Shown here: positions 33,417-42,029 of the stretch, piece after piece
Position numbering within the stretch: the stretch's first letter is position 1
Layout: each line of letters starts with the position of its first letter
Source: a virus
IMG/VR virus record: IMGVR_UViG_3300050014_000823
Location: 204,773 to 268,772 of that record
Direction: 5' to 3' (one strand)
DNA: 64,000 nt
The notes under the pieces: generated by a model
Database searches by the model: none
Seen by the model: the letters and a program-made list of their open reading frames with translations, nothing else
Told to the model about the DNA's origin: nothing
Made by a program: the position numbers and the translations under genes

Positions 33417-33447
33417 AAAAAACCGTTAATATAAATACTAACGGTTT
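33417..33447 (-). terminator. Terminator hairpin with a late promoter in its loop
   Basis: A perfect 9-bp stem (AAACCGTTA 33420-33428 with 33439-33447) followed by a T run on the minus strand ends the sugar operon. The 10-nt loop carries GTATTTATA, and the next ATG is 6 nt after the stem. Confidence 0.8.
33430..33438 (-). promoter_or_regulatory. Late-promoter-like box in a terminator loop
   Basis: Minus strand GTATTTATA 17 nt upstream of the GIY-YIG gene at 33413, wholly inside the loop of the 33417-33447 hairpin. Confidence 0.6.
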
Positions 33448-33467
33448 ACATAAATTTTAAATTATAT

Positions 33468-34109
33468 TTATAATATTGTAACTAAATATCTTTTAAGTAA
33501 AGTAAAATTAGGGAGAATTTTATAATATGTCAGGTACGTATCACCGCTTAAATCTTCGTGAGATTTAATTGCCCTATTACATAAACCCAATTTTATTTCA
33601 TCTATACTAATCCGAAAAAAACCATACATATTGAGATTCACACCCCAAATACATTTTTGTTTTGAAATGGCTGTTCCTAACACATATAACATTTCGTCTT
33701 TGTAATTATAAAGCATGTCTATTTCTTTCGGCAAAACATCCATTAAACCCTGTACATCAACGATTTGAAAGAATATTGGGTCTAAATTTACGTATAGGTA
33801 TTTTGGACTGAAATAAAATTGTGGTACGGCTGCGATAAAACTTTCAATGCCTCTGACGTGCGATTGTTTGCTTTCTTCGAAGCTGCATTCCCAATAAAGT
33901 TCATTGCTAACTATGCGTTTTTTCAGAATATCCGCATTCTGAATTATCTGATTGTTGGGGTTTGAAGCCTTCATGAACGACCATCCAACGTATAGTGTAG
34001 GAAGTTTGTCGAGACTGTCATACTCTTGTGGTCCTTTATAGTAGTTAATATAACTGACTTCGGTATGATTTACCAGTTCTTTTTCATAAATAATGTTACC
34101 TATTTTCAT
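33468..34109 (-). CDS. Hypothetical protein, last gene of the sugar operon
   Basis: I do not recognise this 213-aa protein. It begins MKIGNIIYEKELVNHTEVSY and has LPTLYVGWSFMKASNP (about 38) and PKYLYVNLDPIFFQIVDVQG (about 102), with a mixed alpha/beta look and many aromatic residues. There is no signal peptide or membrane helix. It overlaps the hldD-like gene by 14 nt, so it belongs to the sugar operon and may act on the same glycan or on virion decoration. A terminator follows 21 nt after its stop. Confidence 0.65.
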   Translation of the reverse strand: MKIGNIIYEKELVNHTEVSYINYYKGPQEYDSLDKLPTLYVGWSFMKASNPNNQIIQNADILKKRIVSNELYWECSFEESKQSHVRGIESFIAAVPQFYFSPKYLYVNLDPIFFQIVDVQGLMDVLPKEIDMLYNYKDEMLYVLGTAISKQKCIWGVNLNMYGFFRISIDEIKLGLCNRAIKSHEDLSGDTYLTYYKILPNFTLLKRYLVTIL

Positions 34110-35013
34110 TTTTTAGCTTATTTACGTATTTCAAAACACCATCTTCTAACTCATGAAAAGGCTTTTTATAGCCAGCAACCCTCAACTTATTCATCTTAGC
34201 CTCAGTAAAATACTGATACTTGTCTCTGATTTTAATTGGGGTGTCAATATAATTAATAGTTCCGGGATTACCAAGACTTTTAAAAACTGCTTTCGCCAAG
34301 TCATTAAAAGTACGTGCTTTTCCTGTTCCGACATTATAAATACCCGAAAGTGGTTTTTCTGTTGCCATAAATATGCAAACGTCAACAATATCATCCACAT
34401 ATACAAAATCACGTAGCTGTTCACCGTCTTTGTAGTCTGGACGATGTGACTTAAATAATTGAATTTTTGCAGGACCTGAACAAAACTCAATTTGGTGATA
34501 TAAATGTAAAACAACAGAAGCCATTTTACCTTTATCGGCTTCTCCGTAGCCGTAAACATTAAAAAATTTTAGTCCGTACCAATAAGGTGGTTGTTTTTCC
34601 TGGACTTCTGCCCAAACATCGAACTGTTGCTTTGACCAACCGTAGGGATTAAGTGGTTGTAACTTAATGATATCCTTCTCGTCATTAAAACCTAATTCTC
34701 CGTCACCATAGGTTGCTGCACTTGAAGCATAAACCAAAGGGATTTGGTATTCTGCGCAGATATTCCAGATAAATATACTTGCGCCAACATTATATTCGTC
34801 AAAAAGATTTCTGTCCATAACAGTAGTATCGGTAATAGCACCTAAGTGATAAATAACATCTATATCTTTGGCGTGAATTAAAAGCCATTCATATATCGAC
34901 TGCAGACTTTCGGTACGGGTATCAAGTACCACAACACCAATTGCTCCACGTCTTTGCAATTCTGCAACGAGATTCTGACCAATAAAACCTAAACCACCTG
35001 TTACTACTATCAT
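34096..35013 (-). CDS. hldD: ADP-L-glycero-D-manno-heptose 6-epimerase (HldD-like)
   Basis: This 305-aa short-chain dehydrogenase has the NAD-binding TGGLGFIGQNL (residues 5-15) and the catalytic Tyr/Lys in NPYGWSKQQFD (about 140). HldD-specific sequence is clear: LKFFNVYGYGE, SHRPDYKDGEQLRDFVYVDD (about 200-220). In bacteria this enzyme converts ADP-D,D-heptose to ADP-L,D-heptose, the donor for LPS-type heptosylation. Length is normal. It overlaps the adenylyltransferase gene by 4 nt, so the two are coupled. Confidence 0.85.
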   Translation of the reverse strand: MIVVTGGLGFIGQNLVAELQRRGAIGVVVLDTRTESLQSIYEWLLIHAKDIDVIYHLGAITDTTVMDRNLFDEYNVGASIFIWNICAEYQIPLVYASSAATYGDGELGFNDEKDIIKLQPLNPYGWSKQQFDVWAEVQEKQPPYWYGLKFFNVYGYGEADKGKMASVVLHLYHQIEFCSGPAKIQLFKSHRPDYKDGEQLRDFVYVDDIVDVCIFMATEKPLSGIYNVGTGKARTFNDLAKAVFKSLGNPGTINYIDTPIKIRDKYQYFTEAKMNKLRVAGYKKPFHELEDGVLKYVNKLKNENR

Positions 35014-35438
35014 AAATTTTTTATTTTCTCAATAATATTTGTGCTTGACCTTTTATCTGTTGGGTAAAAAACCACACCAAACCTTGAATTTTCACTGCCG
35101 ATTACCTCTTTATTTCTATATTGGTCACCAACAACCATATAATCAATATCTAACTTATCGACTAAGTTTCTCAACTCATCATCTGTGTCAAAGATAAATA
35201 CTTGATGAACCATTCGCAAATTTCGCATTATTGTTATTCTTGTGTTAATGTCATTAATGGGTCGTTTATCACCCTTTAACCTCTTAACACGCTCATCTGT
35301 ATCAAGTCCAACATATAGCTTATTTTCCGCATCGAGAACTGGATATACATCACCGGGTTGATAGTTCTTTGCATACCAAAGTAAGTCTATGTGTCCCGTA
35401 TGTAAGATGTCAAAGCACCCGTTTACCCAGATATTCAT
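35010..35438 (-). CDS. Heptose-1-phosphate adenylyltransferase (HldE C-terminal domain-like)
   Basis: This 142-aa cytidylyltransferase-like protein has the signature GCFDILHTGHIDLL (residues 7-20) with the nucleotide-binding HxGH, and the second motif DKRSSTNIIEKI near the end. It resembles the stand-alone C-terminal domain of HldE (RfaE domain II), which joins heptose-1-phosphate to AMP. Here the kinase domain is a separate gene at 36867. A glycerol-3-phosphate cytidylyltransferase-like activity is possible, but the HldD, kinase and phosphatase neighbours favour heptose. Confidence 0.75.
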   Translation of the reverse strand: MNIWVNGCFDILHTGHIDLLWYAKNYQPGDVYPVLDAENKLYVGLDTDERVKRLKGDKRPINDINTRITIMRNLRMVHQVFIFDTDDELRNLVDKLDIDYMVVGDQYRNKEVIGSENSRFGVVFYPTDKRSSTNIIEKIKNL

Positions 35439-35722
35439 ATTTCTTCGATTCTTTTAGTTTTGTCATCAATAAGTAGGTCGTATGAGGGTTTAGTTTGGGT
35501 GTCAAGTCTGTGAAATTTACAACCCCAATCAGCAAGTTGTTTCGCTGTTAATTCTTTCCAATCTATACCAGTATTTCCACCCCTGGCGGTCCAATAGGTA
35601 ATTGAATGTCCTTCGTCAAAGAGTTTGTTGATTTTCTCAATCATATCATATCTTGGCTTGGCATTTGGATATCCCTCACTACTGTCACAGATTGTTCCGT
35701 CTATGTCTACTAAAATTTTCAT
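35435..35722 (-). CDS. Small HAD phosphatase, possibly heptose-bisphosphate phosphatase
   Basis: This 95-aa HAD-superfamily protein has the catalytic DIDGTICDS (residues 6-14, nucleophile Asp and acid Asp), a Thr motif in YWTARGGNTG (about 43), and DLLIDDKTK near the end. It lacks a cap. It is shorter than GmhB (about 190), so it may be a minimal version. In ADP-heptose synthesis a GmhB-type enzyme removes the 7-phosphate between kinase and adenylyltransferase. Position between those genes supports that, but capsule-type HAD proteins of this size exist too. Confidence 0.6.
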   Translation of the reverse strand: MKILVDIDGTICDSSEGYPNAKPRYDMIEKINKLFDEGHSITYWTARGGNTGIDWKELTAKQLADWGCKFHRLDTQTKPSYDLLIDDKTKRIEEI

Positions 35723-36870
35723 TGCTGGCTATCTCCTTTCTCTATTCTTATTGAATCTTCCGGAAAATCGGTTGTTGACACTTCAACTATAATCGAATTT
35801 GTAATCGCCATTAACTGATGTTCTACGTTTTGTTTAATTTCTATTTTGTCTCCTCTTTTAAAAAGAAAATAATCGAAAAAATCACCGTTTTCACTATTCA
35901 TAACACATTCCAAACTACCCCACATACAAAACCACAATTCTTGTTTGAGAATATGTTTATGCCAACTAAATTTTTTTCCTTTGAAAAATACTAAATATTT
36001 TAAACAATATTTTTCGTTATTTACTAAGTGAATTTCCAACCCCCACCCCTTCTTAACTACCTTCGAGTTCGAATTTAATCCAATAAAAACTTGTGTCCAG
36101 AATTCTCGATTGAAATTTGTAATATTATGACACTTTTTACATAATGTAATTAAATTATCTTCACCATTATTTTTTTTATTATAATCAACGTGATGTACAT
36201 GTAAGTCTTCGGTTTCGCCACACAATTGACAACAATTACCGTCCCTCTCTTTTATTCTGTCTTTTAATCCTTTATTAAATCCTCTCGCATATTTATGGTC
36301 TAACCTAACATTATCTTCAATTTCTTTATTATTTCCATTATTTCTGGAACAATTTAGTGAACAAAATACCACATTCTGTCCCTTATGTAAATTTCTCCTT
36401 GTGTATTCAAAAACTTTACCACATCTTTTACACGTAGCCTTTTCTTTATCTTCAATCCACGCAGGATTATTTTCATTTAGTCTTTGTTGACTCAAGTACA
36501 CGCTTAGACATTCTCTTGAACACACAATTCTTTCGCCATAATGCTTAAATTCATTACCACAAACCTCACAATTACTCGTTGTTCTTATATCGGTCTTTGG
36601 TCTTACTGAATCTAACTGACATGTTTTTGAACAATATTGTCTGTCCTTCTCCCAAGTTGGTGCATTAAATTCTTTCTGACATTGTTTACAAACCAATGTT
36701 GATTTACGATTTTCATCAGTTTGTTTTTTATTTCGATTTCGCTTACACTCATAACAAATATCACTTTTAACATATCTCTTATCGACATGTCCATATTTAC
36801 AAGGTTCACCAGTAAAGTACCACTTCTGACCGATTTCTTTAGCTTCTTCCCTTGTAATTATCTCAATCAT
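35719..36870 (-). CDS. HNH homing endonuclease fused in frame to a sugar cupin
   Basis: This 383-aa fusion has an N-terminal part with four or more zinc-ribbon CxxC pairs (CYECKRNRNKK, CKQCQKEF, CEVCGNEF, CKRCGKVF) and an HNH core near 205-260 (KERDGNCCQLCG, HVHHVDYNKKNN, LITLCKKCHN). From about residue 270 a cupin begins: VVKKGWGLEIHLVNNEKYC, SWHKHILKQELW and HQLMAITNS, like phosphomannose- or sugar-isomerase cupins. The cupin normally starts with its own Met near KVVKKGWG, absent here. So the endonuclease supplies the start, and the cupin is expressed only as a fusion. Confidence 0.8.
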   Translation of the reverse strand: MIEIITREEAKEIGQKWYFTGEPCKYGHVDKRYVKSDICYECKRNRNKKQTDENRKSTLVCKQCQKEFNAPTWEKDRQYCSKTCQLDSVRPKTDIRTTSNCEVCGNEFKHYGERIVCSRECLSVYLSQQRLNENNPAWIEDKEKATCKRCGKVFEYTRRNLHKGQNVVFCSLNCSRNNGNNKEIEDNVRLDHKYARGFNKGLKDRIKERDGNCCQLCGETEDLHVHHVDYNKKNNGEDNLITLCKKCHNITNFNREFWTQVFIGLNSNSKVVKKGWGLEIHLVNNEKYCLKYLVFFKGKKFSWHKHILKQELWFCMWGSLECVMNSENGDFFDYFLFKRGDKIEIKQNVEHQLMAITNSIIVEVSTTDFPEDSIRIEKGDSQQ

Positions 36871-37655
36871 AATTTTGCTTTATTTAAATCCACAACAACC
36901 ACACCCTTTTGAGTAACAACCCAAGCTGCGCACTTGTTTGCAAACTGAATTGCTTTGGAAATATCTTTATTTTTCATATAATCTGCAACCAAAGCCGCAA
37001 GGAAAGTATCTCCTGCACCACTTAAATCTCTGACTGGGTGTTCATCGTCTTCATTTAAAATCTCTTGATAATCAAAAATACCTACTTTATTGTGTGAATA
37101 CATTGCCCCCTTTTTACCGAGAGTTACAACTAATATATTACTGTATTGAAAGTCCAACCATTGTTTATTTTTCAGAAATTCTTTTTCGTTTATTTTAACA
37201 CAAAAAACCTTATCACACCAATGACCAAAATCTTTCTTCGTGTCCATAAAAACCAACGGATGTGAATTTGCAATGTGTTCTATTACTTCCTCACTAATAA
37301 AACCCTTATCATAGTCACTAATAACAATTGCTTCGTATTGACTATAATCAAACGCCATTTGCCTATCATATATGTTTGGTCCAACAAATATCATGTCGTT
37401 TTCATCAACCCGAAGTAACATCTGATTTGAAACTTCATCAACATATCGGGTTTTTGTTATGCCACTATATGTGTGGATATCTGCATCAATACCTAATGCA
37501 AGTAAGTTTGCATAGACATTCACAGCCATACCACCATTAGACTTATCACCCAAAGGTTTAAAAACGGGTACTGGTGCTTCAGGACTTAACCTGTCGCATT
37601 TTCCATAGCGAAACACATCTTTACAACCGTCACCGATTACTAATACTTTACTCAC
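36867..37655 (-). CDS. Heptose-7-phosphate kinase (HldE N-terminal domain-like, PfkB family)
   Basis: This 262-aa PfkB/ribokinase-type kinase has the typical start VLVIGDGCKDVFRYGKCDRL, SPEAPVPVFKP and the ATP/anion-hole motif LSGAGDTFLAAL (about 212-223) with catalytic Asp. Sequence order and LSPEAPVPVF match the HldE kinase domain, which phosphorylates heptose-7-phosphate at C1. The bacterial enzyme is usually fused to the adenylyltransferase domain; here the two are separate genes about 1.4 kb apart. It is slightly shorter than the usual kinase domain (about 310). Confidence 0.75.
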   Translation of the reverse strand: MSKVLVIGDGCKDVFRYGKCDRLSPEAPVPVFKPLGDKSNGGMAVNVYANLLALGIDADIHTYSGITKTRYVDEVSNQMLLRVDENDMIFVGPNIYDRQMAFDYSQYEAIVISDYDKGFISEEVIEHIANSHPLVFMDTKKDFGHWCDKVFCVKINEKEFLKNKQWLDFQYSNILVVTLGKKGAMYSHNKVGIFDYQEILNEDDEHPVRDLSGAGDTFLAALVADYMKNKDISKAIQFANKCAAWVVTQKGVVVVDLNKAKL

Positions 37656-38683
37656 TGTAATCTCTTTAAAATCTCAATTATTTTTTCCGCAGCGTGACCA
37701 TCACCAAATGGGCACTCTACATTTATTTCATAATCATTATGTACTTCGTCAAAAAAGTACTTTAAGTCTTCTGGTCTTGTTACCAAAAGACCATTTACAC
37801 CAATTGCTTCCGGACGTTCTGTAACAATTCGGCAAGTTAAACATATTTTATTGAAAAAACAAGATTCTTCCTGAAGTCCACCACTATCAGTTATTACCAT
37901 ACGACACTGAACCAGTAATTCAAGCATATCCTCATATGGCAATGGGTCAATAACTACAACATTTTTTAATAAATGCTTCCATTTCTGCACATTTGGATTT
38001 GGATGCATTGGTAATATGAAAGCATATTGTGGATATTCCGTTGCAAGTTTTTCCAACTCAGTAAACCATCTGTCCATCCAATGATGATTTTCACGCCTAT
38101 GTAATGTAACCAAAATTTTGTTGGTATATATGCATTTATCTTTATATAACAAGAGATTATCAATGACCGTATTACCAACAACATAAACATCATCCAAAAT
38201 TTTTTCTCCCGCAAGATTTCTTGCTGCCCAATCAGTTGGACATAGGTGAATATCTGCAATTTGTGATATTATTCTCCTGTTGACTTCTTCGGGATATGGG
38301 TTTTCTTTGTCGTATGTTCGGAGTCCGGCTTCCAGGTGTATTACTTTAATACCATGATGAAATGCAGACAGTGCTACCGCAAATGCCGATGTGGTATCGC
38401 CTTGGACCATTACATATGCATCAACGAATTTACCTGTTTCTGTGTTGAGTTTACAGAAAGACCGAAAAAATTCCCACAACTGTCCTGTTATCGAACTAAC
38501 AATCGAATCCAGTCTGTTGGGTTTATTCTCGATATTAAGAATCCAATCATATTCGAATTCTCCTATGTGAACCTGTTGTCCAGTGAATAGTATGTTAAAC
38601 TCAAAATTATTCTTCCTTAATTCATCGATAATCGGCTTAAGTTTAATGTATTCTGGTCGTGTGCCGTATGCTAATAATATCAT
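37652..38683 (-). CDS. wecB: UDP-GlcNAc 2-epimerase (WecB-like)
   Basis: This 343-aa non-hydrolysing UDP-GlcNAc 2-epimerase (GT-B fold) carries the family features in order: GTRPEYIKLKP (residues 7-17), QGDTTSAFAVAL, HLEAGLRTYDKENPYPEE with RRIISQIAD, the C-terminal VITDSGGLQEE and RIVTERPEA. It makes UDP-ManNAc for surface glycans. Length is normal. It shares 4-nt overlaps with the kinase gene and the next glycosyltransferase, so the pathway may add ManNAc-derived units to the same glycan. Confidence 0.85.
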   Translation of the reverse strand: MILLAYGTRPEYIKLKPIIDELRKNNFEFNILFTGQQVHIGEFEYDWILNIENKPNRLDSIVSSITGQLWEFFRSFCKLNTETGKFVDAYVMVQGDTTSAFAVALSAFHHGIKVIHLEAGLRTYDKENPYPEEVNRRIISQIADIHLCPTDWAARNLAGEKILDDVYVVGNTVIDNLLLYKDKCIYTNKILVTLHRRENHHWMDRWFTELEKLATEYPQYAFILPMHPNPNVQKWKHLLKNVVVIDPLPYEDMLELLVQCRMVITDSGGLQEESCFFNKICLTCRIVTERPEAIGVNGLLVTRPEDLKYFFDEVHNDYEINVECPFGDGHAAEKIIEILKRLQ

Positions 38684-39447
38684 TGTAAATCTTTTAATAC
38701 TTCAGGTAATTCTTCGTTAAACTCAACTGCCTTACACCAAGCAGGTGGATTAACAGGATGCATATTAACCATGTCTGGTGTCCATTTAAGCCATATATTA
38801 TTAAACCACGCATCTACATCAAAATCATTATGATGACCCCAAGTTTTTAACTTTTCTCTGAGTTCACTATCGGTTAATACGTATGATGCATGATAACAAA
38901 TGGCATTTGGAATATTAATGGTTGATATCCCCGTAGGTTTTCTTTTTCTTTCGAACCTATTTCCTCTGTTTAGGTTAATAAATATTTGGGGGTGACCAAC
39001 AATTTGACTGCCTAAATTAGCTACTGTTATATGTTTAAATGATTTCCAGAAACTTATCCACCCACAAGTATAAATGTCGTAGCCGGGATGATTAACAATA
39101 AACATTTTCATCTGCTCAAAGCCATCGTGAAAATAAAATTCGTCTGCATCATGAATCATAAGATAGTCAATACCATCTTCTTTGGCTCTGTCAACACATG
39201 CATTCCTTTGTGCTTCTTCGGTAAGCCAATCACCTAAAATCAAGACAATTTTATCAGCAAATCTCGATTCTCTTATTATTTTCAAGTCAAAAGAATTTAC
39301 ATATTCTTGTCTTGCGGTGGGGTTATATCCCCAAGGCTTATCGCTATATGCAATATAAATTTTATCTACATGTGGATATGCATTTTCAATATTTCTCATA
39401 ATCCACTTGTCTTGACCGAACAATACTATGTGTGTTGCAAATTTCAT
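38680..39447 (-). CDS. GT-A-fold glycosyltransferase
   Basis: This 255-aa protein has a GT-A-like design: IVLFGQDKWIMRNIENAYPHVD at the start, and a DxD-type metal motif in DYLMIHDADEFYFHDG (about 92-107) with acidic residues for the nucleotide sugar. FDVDAWFNN and HASYVLTDSELREKL lie in the acceptor half. It resembles GT2/GT17-type transferases, but I cannot name donor or acceptor. It overlaps wecB by 4 nt. Confidence 0.65.
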   Translation of the reverse strand: MKFATHIVLFGQDKWIMRNIENAYPHVDKIYIAYSDKPWGYNPTARQEYVNSFDLKIIRESRFADKIVLILGDWLTEEAQRNACVDRAKEDGIDYLMIHDADEFYFHDGFEQMKMFIVNHPGYDIYTCGWISFWKSFKHITVANLGSQIVGHPQIFINLNRGNRFERKRKPTGISTINIPNAICYHASYVLTDSELREKLKTWGHHNDFDVDAWFNNIWLKWTPDMVNMHPVNPPAWCKAVEFNEELPEVLKDLQ

Positions 39448-40070
39448 TTCTTTTTAGCTATTAAACATCCACAATCGGTTACAGAATCTTTAAATCCCTG
39501 AAAACCATCAAACATATGTTTCATTTCATCCCACGCACGCCAAACCCCGCATTGGTCTGGTTTACTTCTTTGCCAATAATCGTGCGTCCAAACATAATAT
39601 TTATTTTGCATGTTATATTTAAGTATTAACTCAATTTCTTTTCTTACGTGCTCTTCTGTGTGGTCACCATCCTGTATAATTAAATCGAAATCAAATGGTT
39701 CTGACAATATTTTCAGCGAATCGTCAAGAACACGTTTAAAATTATTTGAATGTAACTTGTCATATTCAAGTCTTTCTTGAATGTCAAGCAATGTGACTTC
39801 ACCGCAACCATTCATTTCAACCGCCTGCAATATGTGATTAGAACTTCTACCAAGAAAATTACCGATTTCCAATATTCTTTTTGGCTTTAAAATGCGCATC
39901 AACACAAATATTGACTTGCCCTCACTTTCCCATATGCTTCCTGCAGGTTCTTCGGGATAGCCACCATATAACGACTCATCATAATAACCACAAAAATCCG
40001 TAAGATTAACTCCCGTTAGTTTTTCAAACCCAATAAAATACGTCTTTATAAAGTCTTCCCTTTTATCCAT
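39444..40070 (-). CDS. Class I SAM-dependent methyltransferase (Methyltransf_24-like)
   Basis: This 208-aa protein has a Rossmann methyltransferase core: RILEIGNFLGRSSNHIL (motif I, about 70-86), VTLLDIQER (motif II) and FDLIIQDGDHTEEHV (motif IV region). It resembles sugar or cephalosporin-hydroxylase-like methyltransferases of the Methyltransf_24 type. The frame extends to TTG at 40079; I chose the ATG at 40070, which overlaps the upstream stop by 8 nt. It probably methylates a sugar of the glycan; substrate not predictable. Confidence 0.7.
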   Translation of the reverse strand: MDKREDFIKTYFIGFEKLTGVNLTDFCGYYDESLYGGYPEEPAGSIWESEGKSIFVLMRILKPKRILEIGNFLGRSSNHILQAVEMNGCGEVTLLDIQERLEYDKLHSNNFKRVLDDSLKILSEPFDFDLIIQDGDHTEEHVRKEIELILKYNMQNKYYVWTHDYWQRSKPDQCGVWRAWDEMKHMFDGFQGFKDSVTDCGCLIAKKK

Positions 40071-40626
40071 TTTTTTCAAACATAAAAAATTTTGCTGAAG
40101 TCAATAAAAAATTATCAACCTCTTCTATTAATTTAAAATCTTTACGATTCTCTTCCACCCAATCAGTAAACTTGCGATGAATGACATGTGGTGCACTACT
40201 ATCGTAGCTATTAAAATTTGACGAAAATATTAACACGTATTTCTTTGACCCATCAAACAATCTGGTCAAATATTTTTCATATTCCTCTTGAGAAAGAATG
40301 TGATATACTACGTCTAAGGATATACACAAATCTGCTTGGGGCAAATCCGACATTAATGAACAAAAATTCATGGCTTTATTGTTCTTAAACTTTTCGTGGC
40401 ATAAATAAAGTGCATATGAAGATATGTCATAACCCATATAACTATCAAAACCCTTTAACAGACTAATTTGATTACCATCACCACACCCAAAGTCCGATAT
40501 TGTTTTAATTCCGAACTTCGTGATATAATTATTAATCACAGTCGCTTTATGGTCGGCAGTTTCGCCATACGACCCATTACCCGAATTACCGCCTGCTCTA
40601 TATCTCTCTTCCCAATAATTATTCAT
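40063..40626 (-). CDS. Class I SAM-dependent methyltransferase
   Basis: This 187-aa protein starts MNNYWEERYRAGGNSGNGSY, a common start in small methyltransferases. It has motif I ISDFGCGDGNQISLL (about 42-56), an acidic ribose-binding residue in YMGYDISSYAL, and ADLCISLDVVYHI (motif IV). It probably modifies a sugar or glycan end group. It lies in the glycosyltransferase run of the operon, directly before a second methyltransferase. Confidence 0.75.
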   Translation of the reverse strand: MNNYWEERYRAGGNSGNGSYGETADHKATVINNYITKFGIKTISDFGCGDGNQISLLKGFDSYMGYDISSYALYLCHEKFKNNKAMNFCSLMSDLPQADLCISLDVVYHILSQEEYEKYLTRLFDGSKKYVLIFSSNFNSYDSSAPHVIHRKFTDWVEENRKDFKLIEEVDNFLLTSAKFFMFEKNG

Positions 40627-40636
40627 AATTAATTTA

Positions 40637-41290
40637 TTAATCGCTCCACCCTCTTAAACCTGCGTTTAGATGAATATACCCAACTTGTGGTGGCATTTCA
40701 ACATTATATAGCATAGATTCACTGTGTACATATTTAATTATATTTGATTTTAAGTTTGTTGTTGCAATTTTTTTATAAAACCAAAGTTCGGGACAAATAC
40801 TACCATTTTTATATTTGTCAATTTCCGATTCACTTTTTAATAGCGAAATTTTAGTAAACAATGCTTCAACCGCCCTTCTATTCATAAATATCACTTCCAT
40901 CATTGCATATTCATTGCCATACCACACGGGGTTTCTATATACTAAATCACATTTATTTTCGAAAACACTTGTTATATGGTTCATAACAACATCAATAGAC
41001 TTTGGATTTATTCTGACATCATCGTGTGAAAAAATTAAAACATCGAAATCTGTTTCCAATGACATATTACATGACAACATCAGTCCATTAACACATCCAA
41101 TTTTATGTTGGGGTGTTTCCATGTAATATTTAATACTTAGGTTATTTTCTTGACTAAAAAACTCATCATTTTTATAACTATTACACGCAATAAACTCTTG
41201 TGCGTCAGGAAAAAAACTTCTTTCAATATTTATTGTTTCCTTTAACGTTTTAAATCTATTATAAACATTATGTGCAAAAACTATTTTCAT
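40637..41290 (-). CDS. GT-A-fold glycosyltransferase
   Basis: This 217-aa protein begins MKIVFAHNVYNRFKTLKETI and has an acidic metal-binding motif FDVLIFSHDDVRINPKS (about 82-98) and a central HKIGCVNGLMLSCN typical of donor-site glycine loops. It is smaller than usual (about 250-300). It shows no membrane anchor. Activity is inferred from fold motif and context; sugar specificity unknown. Confidence 0.6.
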   Translation of the reverse strand: MKIVFAHNVYNRFKTLKETINIERSFFPDAQEFIACNSYKNDEFFSQENNLSIKYYMETPQHKIGCVNGLMLSCNMSLETDFDVLIFSHDDVRINPKSIDVVMNHITSVFENKCDLVYRNPVWYGNEYAMMEVIFMNRRAVEALFTKISLLKSESEIDKYKNGSICPELWFYKKIATTNLKSNIIKYVHSESMLYNVEMPPQVGYIHLNAGLRGWSD

Positions 41291-41299
41291 CTTACTAAT

Positions 41300-42028
41300 T
41301 TACCATATACAAACTTTATTTAATGTGTCAGCACCACGCAAATACCCTCTTGTTGGACCAAGACTCATCATTGAATCTAATGTCGAACCTGCGTCCAGAT
41401 AAGTGTTGTTGGGGGAAGACTTAAAACATTCCATGATTAGAATGTTCGAAAACGGACCTGCACAGAAGAGAAACAAATGATTTTCAATTTTTTTCTCTTC
41501 GATATATTTTTTCATCTTACCAACCAACTCAAAATCTTGCATCCACGCATTAGTACCAACGTAAAACGTCTGTACTATTTTACCTGCAAAGGGCAAGTGA
41601 TTAATAACTGCCTTGTTGTTTACTACCATAACAACATTATAATTGTTAAACTCAGGAATTATTGTTTTCACATAGTTGGGATAGTTTGCATTGACAAATA
41701 TATTACCCCATGTCAGATGCTCATCGTCCTGTCCTGTTAGTGCTTTTAATTTTTCGTGTTTCTCGTTACCAACACAACATCTACATGCAATTCCAACATA
41801 ATAATTGTCTGCCTTGTATTGTGCAGATTCAAGTAATTTTTCCCTGAAGTATCCGTGGTCTGGTTGATTTGGGTCATAAATAAACTCACCGTTTAATTTT
41901 TGCCTTAAGTCAATGAATTCGTTGAAAAGAATAATCATTTCACCGTCATTGTTTCTTGAAACAGCAAAAGGTATGTGATTTTTTATCTTTTCTTGAAACT
42001 TTATAAAATCTCCACCAAATGTTTTCAT
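41300..42028 (-). CDS. GT-D-type (DUF1792-like) glycosyltransferase
   Basis: This 242-aa protein has the GT-D hallmark near the start, PFAVSRNNDGEMIILFNEF (about 22-40), equivalent to the R-x-GDGE metal-binding motif of streptococcal GT-D enzymes. The C-terminal FLFCAGPFSNILIMECF and TYLDAGSTLDSM (about 200-225) match the conserved GT-D end. The family transfers hexoses in surface glycan assembly. It would be one of several transferases acting in series here. Confidence 0.65.
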   Translation of the reverse strand: MKTFGGDFIKFQEKIKNHIPFAVSRNNDGEMIILFNEFIDLRQKLNGEFIYDPNQPDHGYFREKLLESAQYKADNYYVGIACRCCVGNEKHEKLKALTGQDDEHLTWGNIFVNANYPNYVKTIIPEFNNYNVVMVVNNKAVINHLPFAGKIVQTFYVGTNAWMQDFELVGKMKKYIEEKKIENHLFLFCAGPFSNILIMECFKSSPNNTYLDAGSTLDSMMSLGPTRGYLRGADTLNKVCIW

Positions 42029-42029
42029 A

